64,000 nucleotides of DNA from Cryptomeria japonica (GCF_030272615.1 NC_081410.1:569675152-569739151); one strand, 5' to 3'. Counted from the first letter of the stretch, positions 1 through 12,461 are shown. Numbers and translations: made by a program. The notes: a model not told the origin generated them from the letters alone.

Positions 1-1448
1 AAAACACAATCCTAAAACCGGTTTGTCAGTAGACATTGTGCATAGGTAGACAGACAGTAACTCCGGTCTTAAATAGAGTACAATTGGCAAAGTCCAAAAT
101 ATATGAGACAAGCATAAAACGGTTGACACTTATCTTCTCATACAATCTAATACTTCATTTCCATTTCACCCTAGTGCATGAATAGGTAATCTATCATCAA
201 AAGATATATAAACAGCTAGATCAACATGATTTACCTTCAAACACAAATTACTCAAACCATCACTTGAATAACACCACACATGACACATAATTTTTTTCAC
301 GTGGAAACCCAACTAGGAAAAACCACGGTGGGGATGAATACCCACAAGCTATTTTTGAACTCTTTAGAAGTCTGCTATGTTAGGAGCCTTGTCTGCTTAA
401 AGACTAATACAACAGGTTCTGTTAGGAACCGATCCTATTAGGGATCACCTGGTTAAGGGATGGCTAGAATACCCTGCTAAGGGTTAAACCCTATTAAAGG
501 TTACCTTGTTAGAGGATTTCAAGAACTCAATGGTTTTGAGTCACCCTGTTAAAGGATTTTTAATAAGCCAGTTAAGGCTACCCTGTTAAGGGATTTCCCA
601 ACTATTGAAGTGGTTAGAGATCAACAGGTATTACAATGATTTGGTAACAACACTCAATGCCAATGCAGATCCACTTTAGCTCCTCTTCACCTTCTTCACT
701 TAAACTCTGTAGGTATCACTTCTCTCTTCTGGTCTGGCAAGAATCATGTATCTCTTCTCTTGGATACATACACACAACTTTTACCAACAACCGCAGAAAG
801 AAACACAACATCGACCTTATAGGAAACAGATAGGTCAGTCGCATAAACCCTAAACCCTAAACCTATTAGGTTAAGCAATTCAAATGGTTCAATCCTAACC
901 ATTGAGCACATTTCATTAAATGCAACAGTCTTGAGCCAATCTCAAGATGTTCTCCATCGTTCATTTTCTACCGATTTCATGGCAGTTGATAACCCATCAC
1001 ATGTTATCACCATTTACAGACTTTGCACATTCCCAAGGTAGATAGGAACAATCTCCTTCATGCAAGATCCTTCATGCGCACAAGGCTGACGTGGCAACAT
1101 GATCTGTTCTTCGTTACAATGCTAACTCATCACACAAAGTCACCGATTGAGTCACATAGGCTTGAGGCACTTCAACTTGAAACCCTAAAGTTGAGACTAC
1201 CAAACAGTAGTCATACAAAGCTTCCATATGCTGGTTCCCATAACCACATACTGGTTCACCTTAAACAAACACACCGCTTCACTTTGGCACACATGTCGGT
1301 TCATAGTGTTATATCGGTTCTCACACATACCAGTTCTTGGTAACATACCAGTTCTCACATATACTGGCTCTCTCCTCTTCAGCATAATGATATCAGTGAC
1401 AACATACAATGTCATCATGTCCTCATACCGGTTCACATAATGCCAACA
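1..1448 (-). repeat. 3' LTR of C1 (partial, cut by window start)
   Basis: Matches 13521-14966 almost base for base by eye. It ends in TGCCAACA at 1448, next to the polypurine tract. It contains the conserved R/U5-type block with CCACGGTGGGG and the GGAAACCC flank (about 299-350). Two tandem CCCTAAA units near 846-862 are part of the LTR, not a telomere. Near 1220-1440 (U3) there are many AACCGGT-like motifs. Confidence 0.9.
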
Positions 1449-1693
1449 ATCTCCCCCTTTGGCATTGTTGGCAATATACAAAGATATCTCTCCGCTTCAC
1501 ATCTTCTCCCCCAATTTCTACAGATATCTTCTCCGCTTCACTTCTTCTCCCCCTTTGACAACAATGCCAAAGTGGAGGCACAAGATTTCCTATTCCATTA
1601 TGCTGCTCCCCCTGAGGAGTAGCATCCTTCAACACATCAATCCTGAAGAAAAAATTGACTATGCAATACTTGACTGATGTGGAGCATATACCT
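1449..1693 (-). other. C1 polypurine tract and 3' untranslated segment
   Basis: On the minus strand the polypurine tract CCAAAGGGGGAGAT lies at 1449-1462, directly against the LTR, and would prime plus-strand DNA synthesis. The 230 bp between it and the end of pol is spacer with a second purine-rich block near 1550 and no gene. Confidence 0.75.
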
Positions 1694-4600
1694 TTAGTTT
1701 ACCTCCTGAAGGGGCAGCACCCCTAATTCTCCTCTTAAGTACATAAATGTAGCCTTTGGGAGAGGCTTGGTGAATATGTCTGCTAACTGCTCCTTATTGG
1801 AAACATGTTCCAGTACAATATCTTTGTTCTGAACCTTTTCCCTCAAGAAATGATACTTAAGCTCAAAGTGCTTGGTTCTAGAATGTAAAACCAGATTCTT
1901 GGAGATGTTAATTGCACTAGTATTGTCACAAAATATACTTGCCAATTTAGATACAAGAACTTTGAGGCCATTTAATACATGCTTCATCCAAATTGTTTGA
2001 GTGCAGTTCATGAAAGCTGCAACATACTCTGCTTCCATTGTATACTAAGAGATACAACTCTGCTTCTTACTCATCCATGAGACCAGTCTACCATCGAGAA
2101 AGAATGCACCACCGTTTGTTCTCTTTCGGTCGTCCACATTACCTGCCCAATAAGCATCTGTGAATACTTTCAAGTTGAAATTCTTGCTATATGGATACCA
2201 CAATCCATAATCAATAGTTCGCTTCAGATACCTAAGAATCTTCTTGACTGCAACCAAGTGGGATTCTCTTGGACTTTTCTGGAACCTTGCAGTAATGCCA
2301 AATGCATGTGCAATATCTAGTCTGATATGCACTACATAATGTAACTTACCAATCAGTGATTGGTATTCCTTCTCATCAACCAATTTGAGTCATCCTCTTT
2401 GGATAGTTTACAACCGGTCACCATGGGTGTACCAACTAGTTTGCTATCCTCCATGCCAAAGGTCTTCAACAACTCTTTGACATACTTGGACTGAGTGATA
2501 AATATTCCATCTTTCATCTGCTGAATCTTCAGTCCAATGAAGAACTTAATCTCCCCTATAAGTGACATCTCAAACTCTTTCTTCATCTCATCTACAAACT
2601 CATGACTCATCTTGTCATCTCCACCAAAGATAATGTCATCAACAAATACCTCACAGATCAGTATCTGATCTCCTTCAGACTTCAAGTAGATATTGCTATC
2701 TTCACTTGTTCTCTCAAATCCAATCTTCACAAGATGGGAATGTAGGCATTCATACCATGCTCTAGGTGCCTGCTTTAGACCATATAAGGCTTTATGTAGC
2801 CTACACACCATATGAGTGTCTTCAAATAGGGAAAACCCATCTGGTTGCTCTATATACACTTCCTCTTCAAGTACACCATTTATGATTGCTGATTTCACAT
2901 CCATTTGATATACTTTTAATCCTTTAAAAGATGCATATGCAAGAAGCATACAAACTCCTTCCAATCTGGTTACAGGAGAAAAGGCTTCTCCATAGTCTTC
3001 TCCTTCTTCTTGGGCATATCCATTGCACACTAGTCTAACTTTGTTTCTAATCATTGTGCCATCCTCATTCAGCGTATTTCTGAAAACCCATTTGGTACCA
3101 ATGACATTTTTATGCTCTGGTCTGGGTGCCAAAGACAATGTACCATTTCTCTCTATCTGGTCAAGTTCCTCTTCCATTGCCTTGAACTAGTCTTCATCTT
3201 TATGTGCCTCTTTAAATAATTTAGGCTCAAATTCTGAGATCATACATGAGTTTTCTCTGACCTTTCTTCTTGTAAGGATTCCTGCATCTTTATCTCCTAT
3301 GATCTATTTAGGATCATGATTGAACTTGACATATCGAGGAATGGTCTTGATAGATTCCTCTTGCTTTTCTTCTTCATCCTCATCTCCATCAGTATCAGCA
3401 TCTACATCTACCGGTGTAGGAACACTCTTACTGGTACTTGGTTGACTGACAACCAATTCCCAAAAGGTTACAACTGGTTCATTTACCGCTTGCTCACTGT
3501 CGATTTCCTCATTTTTCTCAAATTTTTCATCAACTCTTACATTGATGCTTTTCATAATTCTATAAGTCCTATTATTGAAACACTTGAGAGCTTTTCTCTT
3601 GGTGGAATATCCTAGGAATATTCCCTCATCACATTTCGCATCAAATTTTCTCTAGTGTTCGCTCCTCTTGATGTAACATTTGCTACCAAACACTCTAAAG
3701 TAGCTAACCCTAGGTGTCTTACCGGTCCAATACTCATAATGAGTTTTATCCTTACCTTTCTTAATGAGTACCCAGTTCATTGTGTAGACTATAGTGCTCA
3801 CTACTTCTCTCCAAAAGGTGTGAGCTACCTTTCCTTGAATTAACATAGTTCTAGCTACTTCAACCACAGTCCGGTTATTCCTCTCTGCTAGGCCATTCTG
3901 TTGTGGAGTCCTGGGGGCAGATAGTTGCCTCTTGATGCCATGTTCTTCACAGTACTTGTTGAATTCACCGGAAGTGAATTCCCCTCCTTGATCAGTTCTG
4001 AGGCACTTGATCCTTTTATTGCTTTCCTTCTCCACTAATGCTCTGAAAGCTTTAAACTTTACAAAGGCTTCAAACTTATCTTTCAAGAATGTGACCCACA
4101 TCATTCTTGAGGAGTCATCAATGAGAATCATGAAGTACCTATCACCCTGCACACTCCTAGTTTTCATAGGACCACACAAATTAGTATGCACAAGATCAAG
4201 CAAATTGTCAGCAATGAAAGGTTTACCTTTAAAGGTTGAGGAAGACATTTTCCCTAGTTGACACTCTCTGCACAAGGTATTTTTCGGTTTGCTCAGCACC
4301 GACAACCCTCTAACTACCTTGATCTTACTGGCCTTCACAATGTTATCAAAGTTTACATGGTAGAGTCTCCTATGCCATATCCATCTATCATCAAATTTAG
4401 CCATAAGACATGTACTTAAACTTGCATTCAGCTGAAATAGGTTACCTTTGGTCTCCATGTTGGTGGCCACCAATTCACCATTCTTTCCTTTGATTCTGCA
4501 CACTCCATTCTTGAATTCTAGAGTGAGACCACTGTCATTTAGCTGGGCAACAGTTAGAAGGTTGTGTTTGAGACCATCAACCCAATACATATTGTCAGCA

Positions 4601-4872
4601 CTACTCTTTCCATTCAGAGAGATGCACCCGCTGCCTTTGACCATACATGGTGCATCATTGCCAAAGTGAACCACACCACCATCATACTCTTCCAAGGATA
4701 GAAACTTGCTCCGGTCACTAGTCATATGGTGAGAAAAACCACTATCAATAATCCACTCATTGGAATTATCAAAGCGGGAGACAAGAGCCTTCTTGTCTAA
4801 CACATCTTCCTTGACAGCAACAAACACAATATCTTTATTTTATTCATCTTCTGATTCCTCATCTATGACACC
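1694..4872 (-). pseudogene. C1 pol (protease remnant, integrase, RT, RNase H), broken
   Basis: Copia-order pol read from 4872 down to 1694. Segment 4827-3652 carries the protease-like WIIDSGFSHHM, in which the Cys usually seen is Phe, then the integrase zinc finger (WHRRLYH, CRECQLGK) and the integrase core (DLCGPMK, TDQGGEFTS, NGLAERNNR). Segment 3177-2353 is reverse transcriptase, with QMDVKSA, LYGLKQAPRAWY and the active site FVDD at about 2635-2646. Segments 2383-2045 and 2038-1694 are RNase H ending in DIFTKPLP. A frameshift lies between 2353 and 2383, and in-frame stops occur at 2039-2044, in 3178-3303, in 3556-3651 and near 4840. Upstream the frame is interrupted by N1 and continues as gag at 12467-13383. 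Confidence 0.9.
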
Positions 4873-6006
4873 TGTTGGCATTTTTGATGTTTATGTTGTG
4901 ATTTTCATTGATGGACACACACTTGCATTGAGATCCCCTTTATTTGTATGAGTTAGAGCACAACCGGTATTTGTTCCAACCGGTATGTTGTATTATAGTC
5001 TTTAGACTATATATGTGTTTTGCAGAATGTGTTTCCTAGTCTAAAGCGACATGTTGACCCCAAGCAGTTCATGGATCCCAAGCGGTACGAGGGATTAAAG
5101 CGGCATAACACATTTTTACAAGTCTTTATTTTTGTCAAACCAACAACCGACATTTTATATGAACCGGTAATACTCTATGATGAGTTACCAACTGACATTT
5201 TGTGATGAGTTACCATCCACAGGATTGTTTGATGGTGCCGACACCTTAATAGTGCTTTTTGTGTTGTGGTACCAAGTATGTCTAGGTTCATTGAACCTAG
5301 GAAATCGTTATGTAATCCTATTGGACTGACATGAAATCAGATTCCTTTATAAGGACATCATGTCTAGGGTTTTAGGTTGTTACTGTGGTTGTAGCAAAAT
5401 TTTATGTTGTTGCTAGGGTTTAAGGTGGTTGAGGAATTGGAGAGAATATGAATGTGTAGAAGACTGAAGTAATGCTGGAGTGCATTAGGAATGAGCTAAC
5501 AAGGATCCAACCGAGCAGTCTGTGCTACTAGATAGATCAAACACTTGTTGATTACTCACATCTTTGACAAGTCTGTAGCCCTTAACCGGGTAGGCCCCAA
5601 AGCCTTTTGTAAATCCTCTAACAAGGTGGTTCACATCAGTGGATCTAAAATCCTCTAGCAAGGTAGTCTTTAATCAGACTTATCTCCTAACAGAGATTGA
5701 GATTCTTAACAGGATATGTTCTAGTAAAGAACATTGTAAGACCTTAACTGGTCTGACCTTAACCGGTCTGGTTCCTATTCTGCAGATAGTTACTTGTGAG
5801 TTCCATCTCACCGTGGTTTTTCCCATTTGAGTTTCCATGTCAAAATCTCTTGTGTTATGGTGTTTTTGCTTCTGTGGGTGAATGCATTGTTAGCTATTTG
5901 GTTTGTCTACTAAATTGTTTTACCAGTTTACTATTAGTCTTACAAAGTGTTTAAGTGCAGAGATTTTTTGGCATAATAATTCACCCCCCCCTCTTAGTAT
6001 TCATCA
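4873..6006 (+). repeat. 5' LTR of N1
   Basis: Starts TGTTGGCATT and ends TATTCATCA. It matches the 3' LTR at 11356-12461, with small indels: about 40 bp extra near 5755-5795 and 15-20 bp missing near 5905. A TATA-like CTTTATAAGG lies at 5344-5353 and is conserved in the other LTR. The block CACCGTGGTTTTTCCC followed by GTTTCCATGTCAAAATC near 5809-5846 is shared with every copia-type LTR in the window. Confidence 0.92.
5344..5353 (+). promoter_or_regulatory. Candidate TATA box in N1 5' LTR
   Basis: CTTTATAAGG about 475 bp into the LTR, identical in the 3' LTR near 11824. This is a plausible U3/R boundary promoter element; no transcript data support it. Confidence 0.4.
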
Positions 6007-6008
6007 AT

Positions 6009-6020
6009 TGGTATCAAAGC
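6009..6020 (+). other. N1 primer binding site (initiator tRNA-Met type)
   Basis: TGGTATCAAAGC two bases after the 5' LTR. It resembles the usual plant copia TGGTATCAGAGC, with one difference. Confidence 0.85.
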
Positions 6021-6056
6021 CTACCTTTCTATAAGTTTAACCACTTGGAAAGAGAT

Positions 6057-7334
6057 ATGGGGGAATACTCTATAAGGGAACTTACACATCGGCTCACTCA
6101 GTCTAAGCAAGCCTATGATGATCTTATGGTCAAATACAAGGCATCTCAAGAAAAAAGGAGAGAACATGCTGAAAAGCTGATGGAACTATTTGAAAATAGT
6201 TCTTCAGATGAAGTAGACATGGAAGCCCTAATTGCAAAAGTAAATAAGTTGAATGAATCAAACTCCAACTTGAGAAAGGAGTTGGAAGGACTGACTATCC
6301 GGATGTGTCAAGAGCTAGAGAACGAGAGGAAAGCTGAAGATCTAGTGAAAGAAAGAGATCATGAGATCTCCAAGCTAAAACAAGAGATCAGTGCCCTAAC
6401 TGCTCAACTCCATGCAAGCAAAGTGGAAAAGGAAGACATGCAAGGAGAACTAAACATTGCCATCTCTGAGAATGAAAACCTGTTGGAAACAAATGTTGCT
6501 ATTTCCAAAGAACTCTCTGAGTCAAAGGAAATACTTGCTAAGTTCAACAAGAGTACTGTCAAGCTAGAGCAAAAGCTTGAATCTGCCAAACCGGTCAAGA
6601 ATACCAATGGACTTGGTTATTCTAGTCATGAGGAAGGTGAGACCTCTGGTACAAATGCTAGAATGTCAAAGAAAAAACCAACATCAAAGGATAAAGGTAA
6701 GCAAAAGTTTAAACCTGTTTGCTTCAACTGTCTTAAAGAAGGACATACTGCAAATGTGTGTAGGATTAAGGCTTACAACAATTTTCCTTATTTCCTAAAT
6801 GATAAGCCTAGATCATATAGATTCAATGGTAACTATTATGCATGCAACAAGTATGGGCATAGAGCATCTAAATGCAAGTCAGTTATGAACAACATTGATA
6901 GATATCCTCAGAGGACCCAAGGAGTTGGTCCTGAACCTTTTGTGAACTGGAATCACAACTGGTTTAATGCCTTCAATCATTAGCAAAGAAGTGGTGGCTA
7001 TCAAGCGGCAACTGGATGGAGAGAAAATTGTATGGTCTATCATGGTCATGGTCATACTGTTGCAACATGCAGAAGGAAGAATGGAAACATGAACAATGGA
7101 CCTTGGAGAGCACCTAGATTGGTCTGCTATCACTGCAACAAACCGGGTCACATTGTCAGATTCTGTAGATCAAGAAAGAATATATCTAATGATATATCGA
7201 TCACTCTAGAAGGAAACATTGATGTTGACACTGTTCAAGCAGACAAGAACAAAACCTAGAAGAAGAAACCAATAGTGTTACAAGAGGAACCAGTTTCTGC
7301 ACCTAGTGTGGAAATCACAGAACTGGCAAACTAA
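6057..7334 (+). pseudogene. N1 gag-like protein: coiled coil plus four zinc knuckles, with stops
   Basis: The frame begins at the ATG at 6057 (MGEYSIRELTHRL), just after the primer site. It runs open to a TAG at 6981, continues in frame to a TAG at 7257, and ends at TAA 7332. Both internal stops can be read as former Gln codons. The first ~190 residues are charged and heptad-like (a long coiled coil) and lack the UBN2-type gag head seen in C1, C2, C4 and C5. Four CCHC knuckles follow: CFNCLKEGHTANVC (6720-6761) and CYHCNKPGHIVRFC (7124-7165) are intact. The second (about 6834) and third (about 7029-7070) each have a Cys changed to Tyr, as expected from G-to-A. Probable role: nucleocapsid or RNA packaging. 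N2 has the same layout. Confidence 0.8.
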
Positions 7335-7785
7335 GCTTCAAAAAAGCTTAGGGGGAGCGAACGGTGAAATGTTTCGAACCCCTAGTTTACACTGGTAAAA
7401 GACCTTAACCAGTATGTGATACCTGTCATTTGGCAGAAGCCTGAAAAATGGTAAAAAGGCAAATTAGGGTTTACACCCTAATGGAAGAGCATTAATGATG
7501 GTAGGTGAGGAATATGTTTAAAAGCATTTTTCAAATCATTTCTCACTATCAGTTTTTGAGCGAAGAAAAGTTTTTCAAAGAGTAGAGTGACGAAAATGCA
7601 ATTTGAGCTGAGATTTTGAGAAATTGAGAAACCGCAAAGGAGATTCAAATTCAAACTGCAAATGGTCAAGTGGAGAACATAAAGTGGTAATTCAACAACC
7701 GACGGAGTGTGAAGTGAAGGAGAATCTACAAGCCCTAAATTCATGTGTTTCAAAAGGTATTTCTTGAGTTCTTAAAATTTCTATC
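7335..7785 (+). other. N1 spacer between gag and ORF2
   Basis: About 450 bp where an autonomous copia would begin protease. It holds a small AAGCTT inverted repeat followed by a purine-rich TTAGGGGGAGCG near 7335-7360. No coding similarity was recognised. The corresponding N2 spacer is of similar size. Confidence 0.6.
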
Positions 7786-10700
7786 ATGGCTTCCACATCT
7801 CATACTAGTTCTAGTGCATCTGTCGAGTCTGTAAGTTTTACTTAACGACAGTCTAAGTATAATGCCCTATCACAAGTTTCGGCTGGTGTGATAGTAGAAG
7901 AGGGAATTTCTAACTATATAGATTGTAAGATTGAAGACCTAGGGTCTTTAGCTATCCACTCCCAGTTAGGTTTATTTTGTGGAAAGGATAAGAAGATCAA
8001 ACCAAAGTATAATATTTTGGAAAAGAAGAAGCTCCACAATGCTATTTACTTCCTGAAGGATTTCATAGAGGATCATATAAGGATCATTCTGGGTAGAGTC
8101 CATGGTGACAAGATGTACATGGAGAGAACACATGATATCACACCATAGGCATTTCATATAGTCACCAGATTCTACAGCTCAAGGGAAGTGCCAGCCCTAA
8201 GGATGGTAACCAAAACTAAAATGTGCAAGCTCACCGGTTCAGTGAGCGAATCACGAGGCATGACAGTCAATTCTATCAAGGATGATCTGGTTAAGTATTC
8301 CTGCATGGTGATAGGCAATCGGACATTCTCTTCCAGTAGAATTAACTCTGTATCTGCTACAGCAGTAAATGCCACTTACCGGATGATAAAGGAGGATGCA
8401 TCATTTGACCTGTGCACTAGTATCCAGAGACAATTCCTGTTGAATCTGAAGTCAATCAAACAGGATAATGCACAAAGGTTCAAGTTTGGACAACTACTAG
8501 TTGGGTTGTTCTTCTATTTCCAAGGCTACTTTCTAGGAGTAGGAGATGTCCAGTGGTCTGCTGACCAATCGGTGACCAAGCAAATCAAGGAAAGCATTCA
8601 AGCAATTAGAACCGGTTACCCTGATGTTTTGAACAAGTATTTTGATGAGTTCAGATGGAAAATGATCCAAAGGATGAGGATATCAGGTGACATCATCAAG
8701 AAATATGAAGATGATATCTGTTTCACCATCCAAGTGGATAAATGCATTATGGAGGCTATTGAGCCTAGACAGGAAGAAGTGGAGCCAATGGGCTATGAGG
8801 TGATGTACGATATGCTGGAAGGGTATGCCTCTACCCTTATTGCCTCACCTCTTGATCCTAAGTCAAAGAGGATCAGAACCTATTTGGAAAGGGTTACACT
8901 AGTTGAGGAACCCTCTGCAAAGAAAGGAAAAGAACCTATAGTGAAGAAGGCAAAGGCAGTGCCTACAGCATCAGCACCAGTTACTACTACAACTCCAAAA
9001 GTGACCAAGCGGTCACCAGCCAAGAAGAAACCAAAAGAAACACCGGCTAAAGTCTTCAAAAGGAAAAGGAAGACAAAAAGCAATACACCGGACTCAGAGG
9101 AAACTGTGTCTGAGGAGTAACCCAAGAAGGGGAGACAAACAAGAAAGAAGACAAAGAATGAACCGACATCATCTGCATCGGTAAATATTGATATCTCCTC
9201 CTATAAACCTTTGACACATTGTCAAAGAACAATAAAGAATATTACGAGAAAATCGCTACATGATTTAATTGAGTATTTTGATGACTTTAATGATGATGAA
9301 AAGGAAGCGGTTGAAAAGGAAATAATTCAGTATTTATGTGTTAATGACTGGTCACCTTTAGAAATTATATCTAAAACACTAGATTCTTTGTATAAGTCCT
9401 TAGACAATAAATAGCGCATTGCCATATAGCAGGAACAGGAAATGATAGAAAAAAAATTTGCTGAACATTTTCCTGATGTATCAAATTCAGAACTGTTCGA
9501 TGTAATGAACAAATACAAAGGTTTTTTCTTCATGAGAAGAAGAAGACTCCTATTACTAGAAGGGAACGCTAAGGAAGTGCTCAAGGATACACACAATTGT
9601 GATCTACAAGCTCTAAAGATGCATCGAGTGGTTGAAGCCAACCGATAAGCTGAGAAAGAACCAGTTATAACAAAACCGGATGAATCATTTGATGATGAAG
9701 GAAACTCGGTTGATGAACCGATCGACACTATTGATGTTGATGCCCTGGACATAGAAGATGTTACTCAGGAAACACCATCTGAGGCAACAGGATAGGAGTA
9801 TTAGGATGAATAGGTTGATAAGCAAGCCGAGGACAGACAGGAAGCAGCAAATGAACAGGCCGAGTAGAGGAAAAAGGATGAAGAAGAGAAGAAGAATAAG
9901 GATGAAGAAGAGAAAAAGAAGAAAGAAGAAGAAAAGAAAAAGAAAGAAGAGGAAGACAAGGAGGAGGAGAAGAGGAAGGAAGCAAAGAAGAAGAAGGAAG
10001 AGGAAGAAAAAGAAGAGAAGAGGAGAGAAGTAGAGAAAAGGAAGAAGGAAGAGGAGGACAAAGAATAGGAGAAAAGGAAAGAAGCAGAGAAGAAAAAAGC
10101 AGAGGAGGATAAGGAAGCAGAGAAGAGGAGATAAGCGGAGAAGAAGAAATCAGAAGAGGATAAGGTAGGAGAAGCGGAAAAGAACACCCAAATGGAGACT
10201 TCGAAGGCAACCAGGAGTCAAGCCAAACCAGCTGATCTCACTAGTCCTATCGATCTCTAGTCTGCAAGTGAAACGGAGCTAATGTAGAGCATCAAGATTG
10301 CTCAAGAGTGCCTTGAAATTATTCGAAGGAAGAAGAAGCAGGATGTAATTCAAGTGGTTGTGGATACTCTTACTGGCTTGATACCCGGTACAAATCTTCC
10401 CAACACCAATTCATCACTAGCCAAACTTAAGCTCCTATGCACAGTAGTGGATGATCAGGTGCAGAGCCTAGAAGAGGCAGTAGAGGAAAATGTCAAGAAG
10501 GAGCATCAAAAAGCTCTTAACATAGCTTTGGTGAAGTTGAATGAGCTCTGGTCTGAACTGAAGAAAGAACAAAAGGATATAAGGGATGCTCTAGATGAGG
10601 GAAATTTGCTACTTAGCAAGATCTGCCAACCCCATCTATTCTATGATGATATGCTAGCTCATAAGAAAAAGATTCAAACATACTTGCAGTCCTACATGAG

Positions 10701-11055
10701 CACATTCAATCCCCCTTATGATTCCTTTACAACTTATGGGCAAACCGTTCACCGGTTTCACATCCAGTCAACAAAAATGGAGCAAGAGATCAGCACCCGG
10801 TCTAGAGATTTGCAGGAGCTACAACTGGTTCTACTACCATAATTGCAAATTCTTCAGAAGTGCTATCTGAACCTGGATGCCTTAACAGTTACACATGAGA
10901 TGAGCACAATTGATGCCATGGAAGAACAGGTCTCCCAGATGCAGATAGAAAAAGAAGTAGCCACCTCCCTACTTGAGTCCTGGTCTTTGTCGATGAAACA
11001 ATTCTTGCAGGACTTTAAATCTGTTTTTGACAAGTATTATTCCTTATTGTCATAA
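7786..11055 (+). pseudogene. N1 ORF2: ~1,090-codon protein of unknown function, nonsense-riddled
   Basis: A single frame from the ATG at 7786 (MASTSHTSSS) to TAA at 11053, about 1,090 codons. It has fifteen in-frame stops (7843, 8146, 9118, 9412, 9427, 9646, 9793, 9802, 9811, 9865, 10066, 10132, 10258, 10285, 10840) but no frameshift. Every stop is TAA or TAG where Gln fits. Regions in order: a globular N-terminal part (7786-8900) with a hydrophobic stretch LLVGLFFYFQGYFLGVG; a basic, Pro/Thr/Lys-rich linker (8900-9180); a mixed part (9200-9650); an acidic patch (9660-9790); a Glu/Lys-rich coil (about 9865-10190); and a C-terminal helical domain (10300-11055). Homologous blocks occur in N2 at both ends and in the middle. 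No catalytic motif was recognised. It could be an env-like or accessory packaging protein, but nothing in the sequence proves this. Confidence 0.75.
9865..10190 (+). repeat. Glu/Lys-rich low-complexity coding tract in N1 ORF2
   Basis: Almost pure purine (GAA/GAG/AAA/AAG codons) encoding a charged single-helix or coiled-coil rod of about 110 residues inside ORF2. The antisense Ser/Leu-rich open frames here are composition artefacts. The aligned part of N2 is Lys-rich but much shorter, so this tract probably expanded in the N1 lineage. Confidence 0.75.
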
Positions 11056-11355
11056 ACTTTTATTATTTTAATATCAAATGAAAATAGGGTTGTTCAGCTA
11101 TACTTTGTCATTGTTGGAAAAGGGAGAGAAGAATTCTATTTGGGAGAAGTATCTGGTAATCAAAATTTTGATATATGCTCTGAATATCTCAATGTTTATG
11201 CTCTATATGAAAAAGTGTTATACATTGTATTGTTAAAGGGATAGTGTATATGCTGAGGGGGAGCAATTTTGCTAATGGCATGATTTTGTTGTAAAACACT
11301 TAGATGTCAAAATTTTATTTTCCTAAGTGTTGCCATCAATGCCAAAAGGGGAGAT
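11056..11355 (+). other. N1 3' untranslated segment and polypurine tract
   Basis: About 285 bp of spacer after ORF2, including a second purine block GAGGGGGAGC near 11256, then the tract GCCAAAAGGGGAGAT at 11341-11355 against the 3' LTR. No gene seen. Confidence 0.75.
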
Positions 11356-12461
11356 TGTTGGCATTTTTTATGTTTATGTTATGATTTTCATGGATGGACA
11401 CACACTTGCATTGAGATCCCCTTTATTTGTATGAGTTAGAGCACAACCGGTATTTGTTCCAACTGATATGTTGTATTATAGTCTTTAGACTATTGGTGTT
11501 TTGCAGAATGTGTTTCCCGGTCTGAAGCGGCATGTTGACCCCAAGCGGTTCGTGGATCCCAAGCGGTATGAGGGATTAAAGTAGCATAACACATTTTTAC
11601 CAATAATCATTTTTGTCAAACTGGCAACCGGCATTTTATATGAACCGGTAATACTCTGTGATGAGTTACCAACCAACATTTTGTGATGAGTTACCATCCA
11701 CCGATTGTTTGATGGTGCCGACACCTTAACAGTGCTTTTTGTGTTGTGGTACCAAGTATGTCCAGGTTCATTGAACCTAGGAAATTGTTATGTAATCCTA
11801 TTGGACCGACATGAAATTAGATTCCTTTATAAGGACATCATGTCTAGGGTTTTAGGTTGTTGATGTGGTTGTAGAAAAAGTTTATGTTGTTGCTAGGGTT
11901 TAAGGTGGTTGAGGAATTGGAGAGAATATGAATGTGTAGAAGACTGAAGTAATGCTGGAGTGCATTAGGAATTAGCTATCAAGGATCTAACCGAGCAGTC
12001 TATGCTACTAGCTAGATCAAACACTTGTTGATTACTCACATCTTTGACAAGTCTGTACCCCTTAACTAGGTAGGCCCAAAAGCCTTTTGTAAATCCTCTA
12101 ACAAGGTGGTTCACATCTGTGGATCTAAAATCCTCTAGCAAGGTAGTCTTTAATTGGACTTATCTCCTAACAGAGATTGAGATTCCTAACAGGATCTATT
12201 CTAGTAAAGAACATTGTAAGACCTTAACCAGTCTGGTTCCATCTCACCGTGGTTTTTCCCATTTGGGTTTCCACGTCAAAATCTCTTGTGTTATGGTGTT
12301 TTTGCTTCTGTGGGTGAATGCATTATTAGCTATCTAGTTTGCATGTGTGTTAACCAGTTTGTCTGCTAAACTGTTTTACCAGTTTACTATTAGTCTTGCA
12401 AAGTGTTTAAGTGCAAATATTTTTGGCATAATAATTCACCCCCCCCTCTTAGTATTCATCA
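11356..12461 (+). repeat. 3' LTR of N1
   Basis: Starts TGTTGGCATT after the polypurine tract and ends ATTCATCA, followed by the target duplication ACACC at 12462-12466. Pairs with 4873-6006. Confidence 0.92.

Larger units (their letters stand above)
4873..12461 (+). mobile_element. Pol-less LTR retrotransposon N1 with gag-like frame and large ORF2
   Basis: A complete 7.6-kb LTR element with TG...CA termini and a perfect 5-bp target duplication ACACC (4868-4872, 12462-12466). The 5' LTR is 4873-6006, the tRNA-Met primer site 6009-6020, the gag-like frame 6057-7334, ORF2 7786-11055, the polypurine tract 11341-11355, and the 3' LTR 11356-12461. No protease, integrase, RT or RNase H motif is present anywhere inside, so mobility must have come from another element's enzymes. 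It differs from a simple deletion derivative because the space where pol would be holds a long frame that is conserved in a second element (N2, 23432-41724). Confidence 0.9.

Noticed and set aside
846-862. Telomere-type CCCTAAA repeats
   Set aside because: Only two to three units, present at the same place in each LTR of this family (also near 14363 and, reversed, near 20177), so part of the LTR.
9761-10210. Antisense Ser/Leu-rich open frames that look like membrane proteins
   Set aside because: Complement of the purine-rich Glu/Lys tract of N1 ORF2; composition artefact.
7786-11055. Altered genetic code or stop-codon readthrough with TAA/TAG as Gln
   Set aside because: TGA stops also occur at Arg or Trp positions in other elements, sister copies often show CAG/CAA at the same places, and deamination explains all of them.
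10354-11055. Stand-alone host coiled-coil gene
   Set aside because: It lies in frame with the rest of ORF2, inside the N1 LTRs, and has a homologue at the same place in N2.
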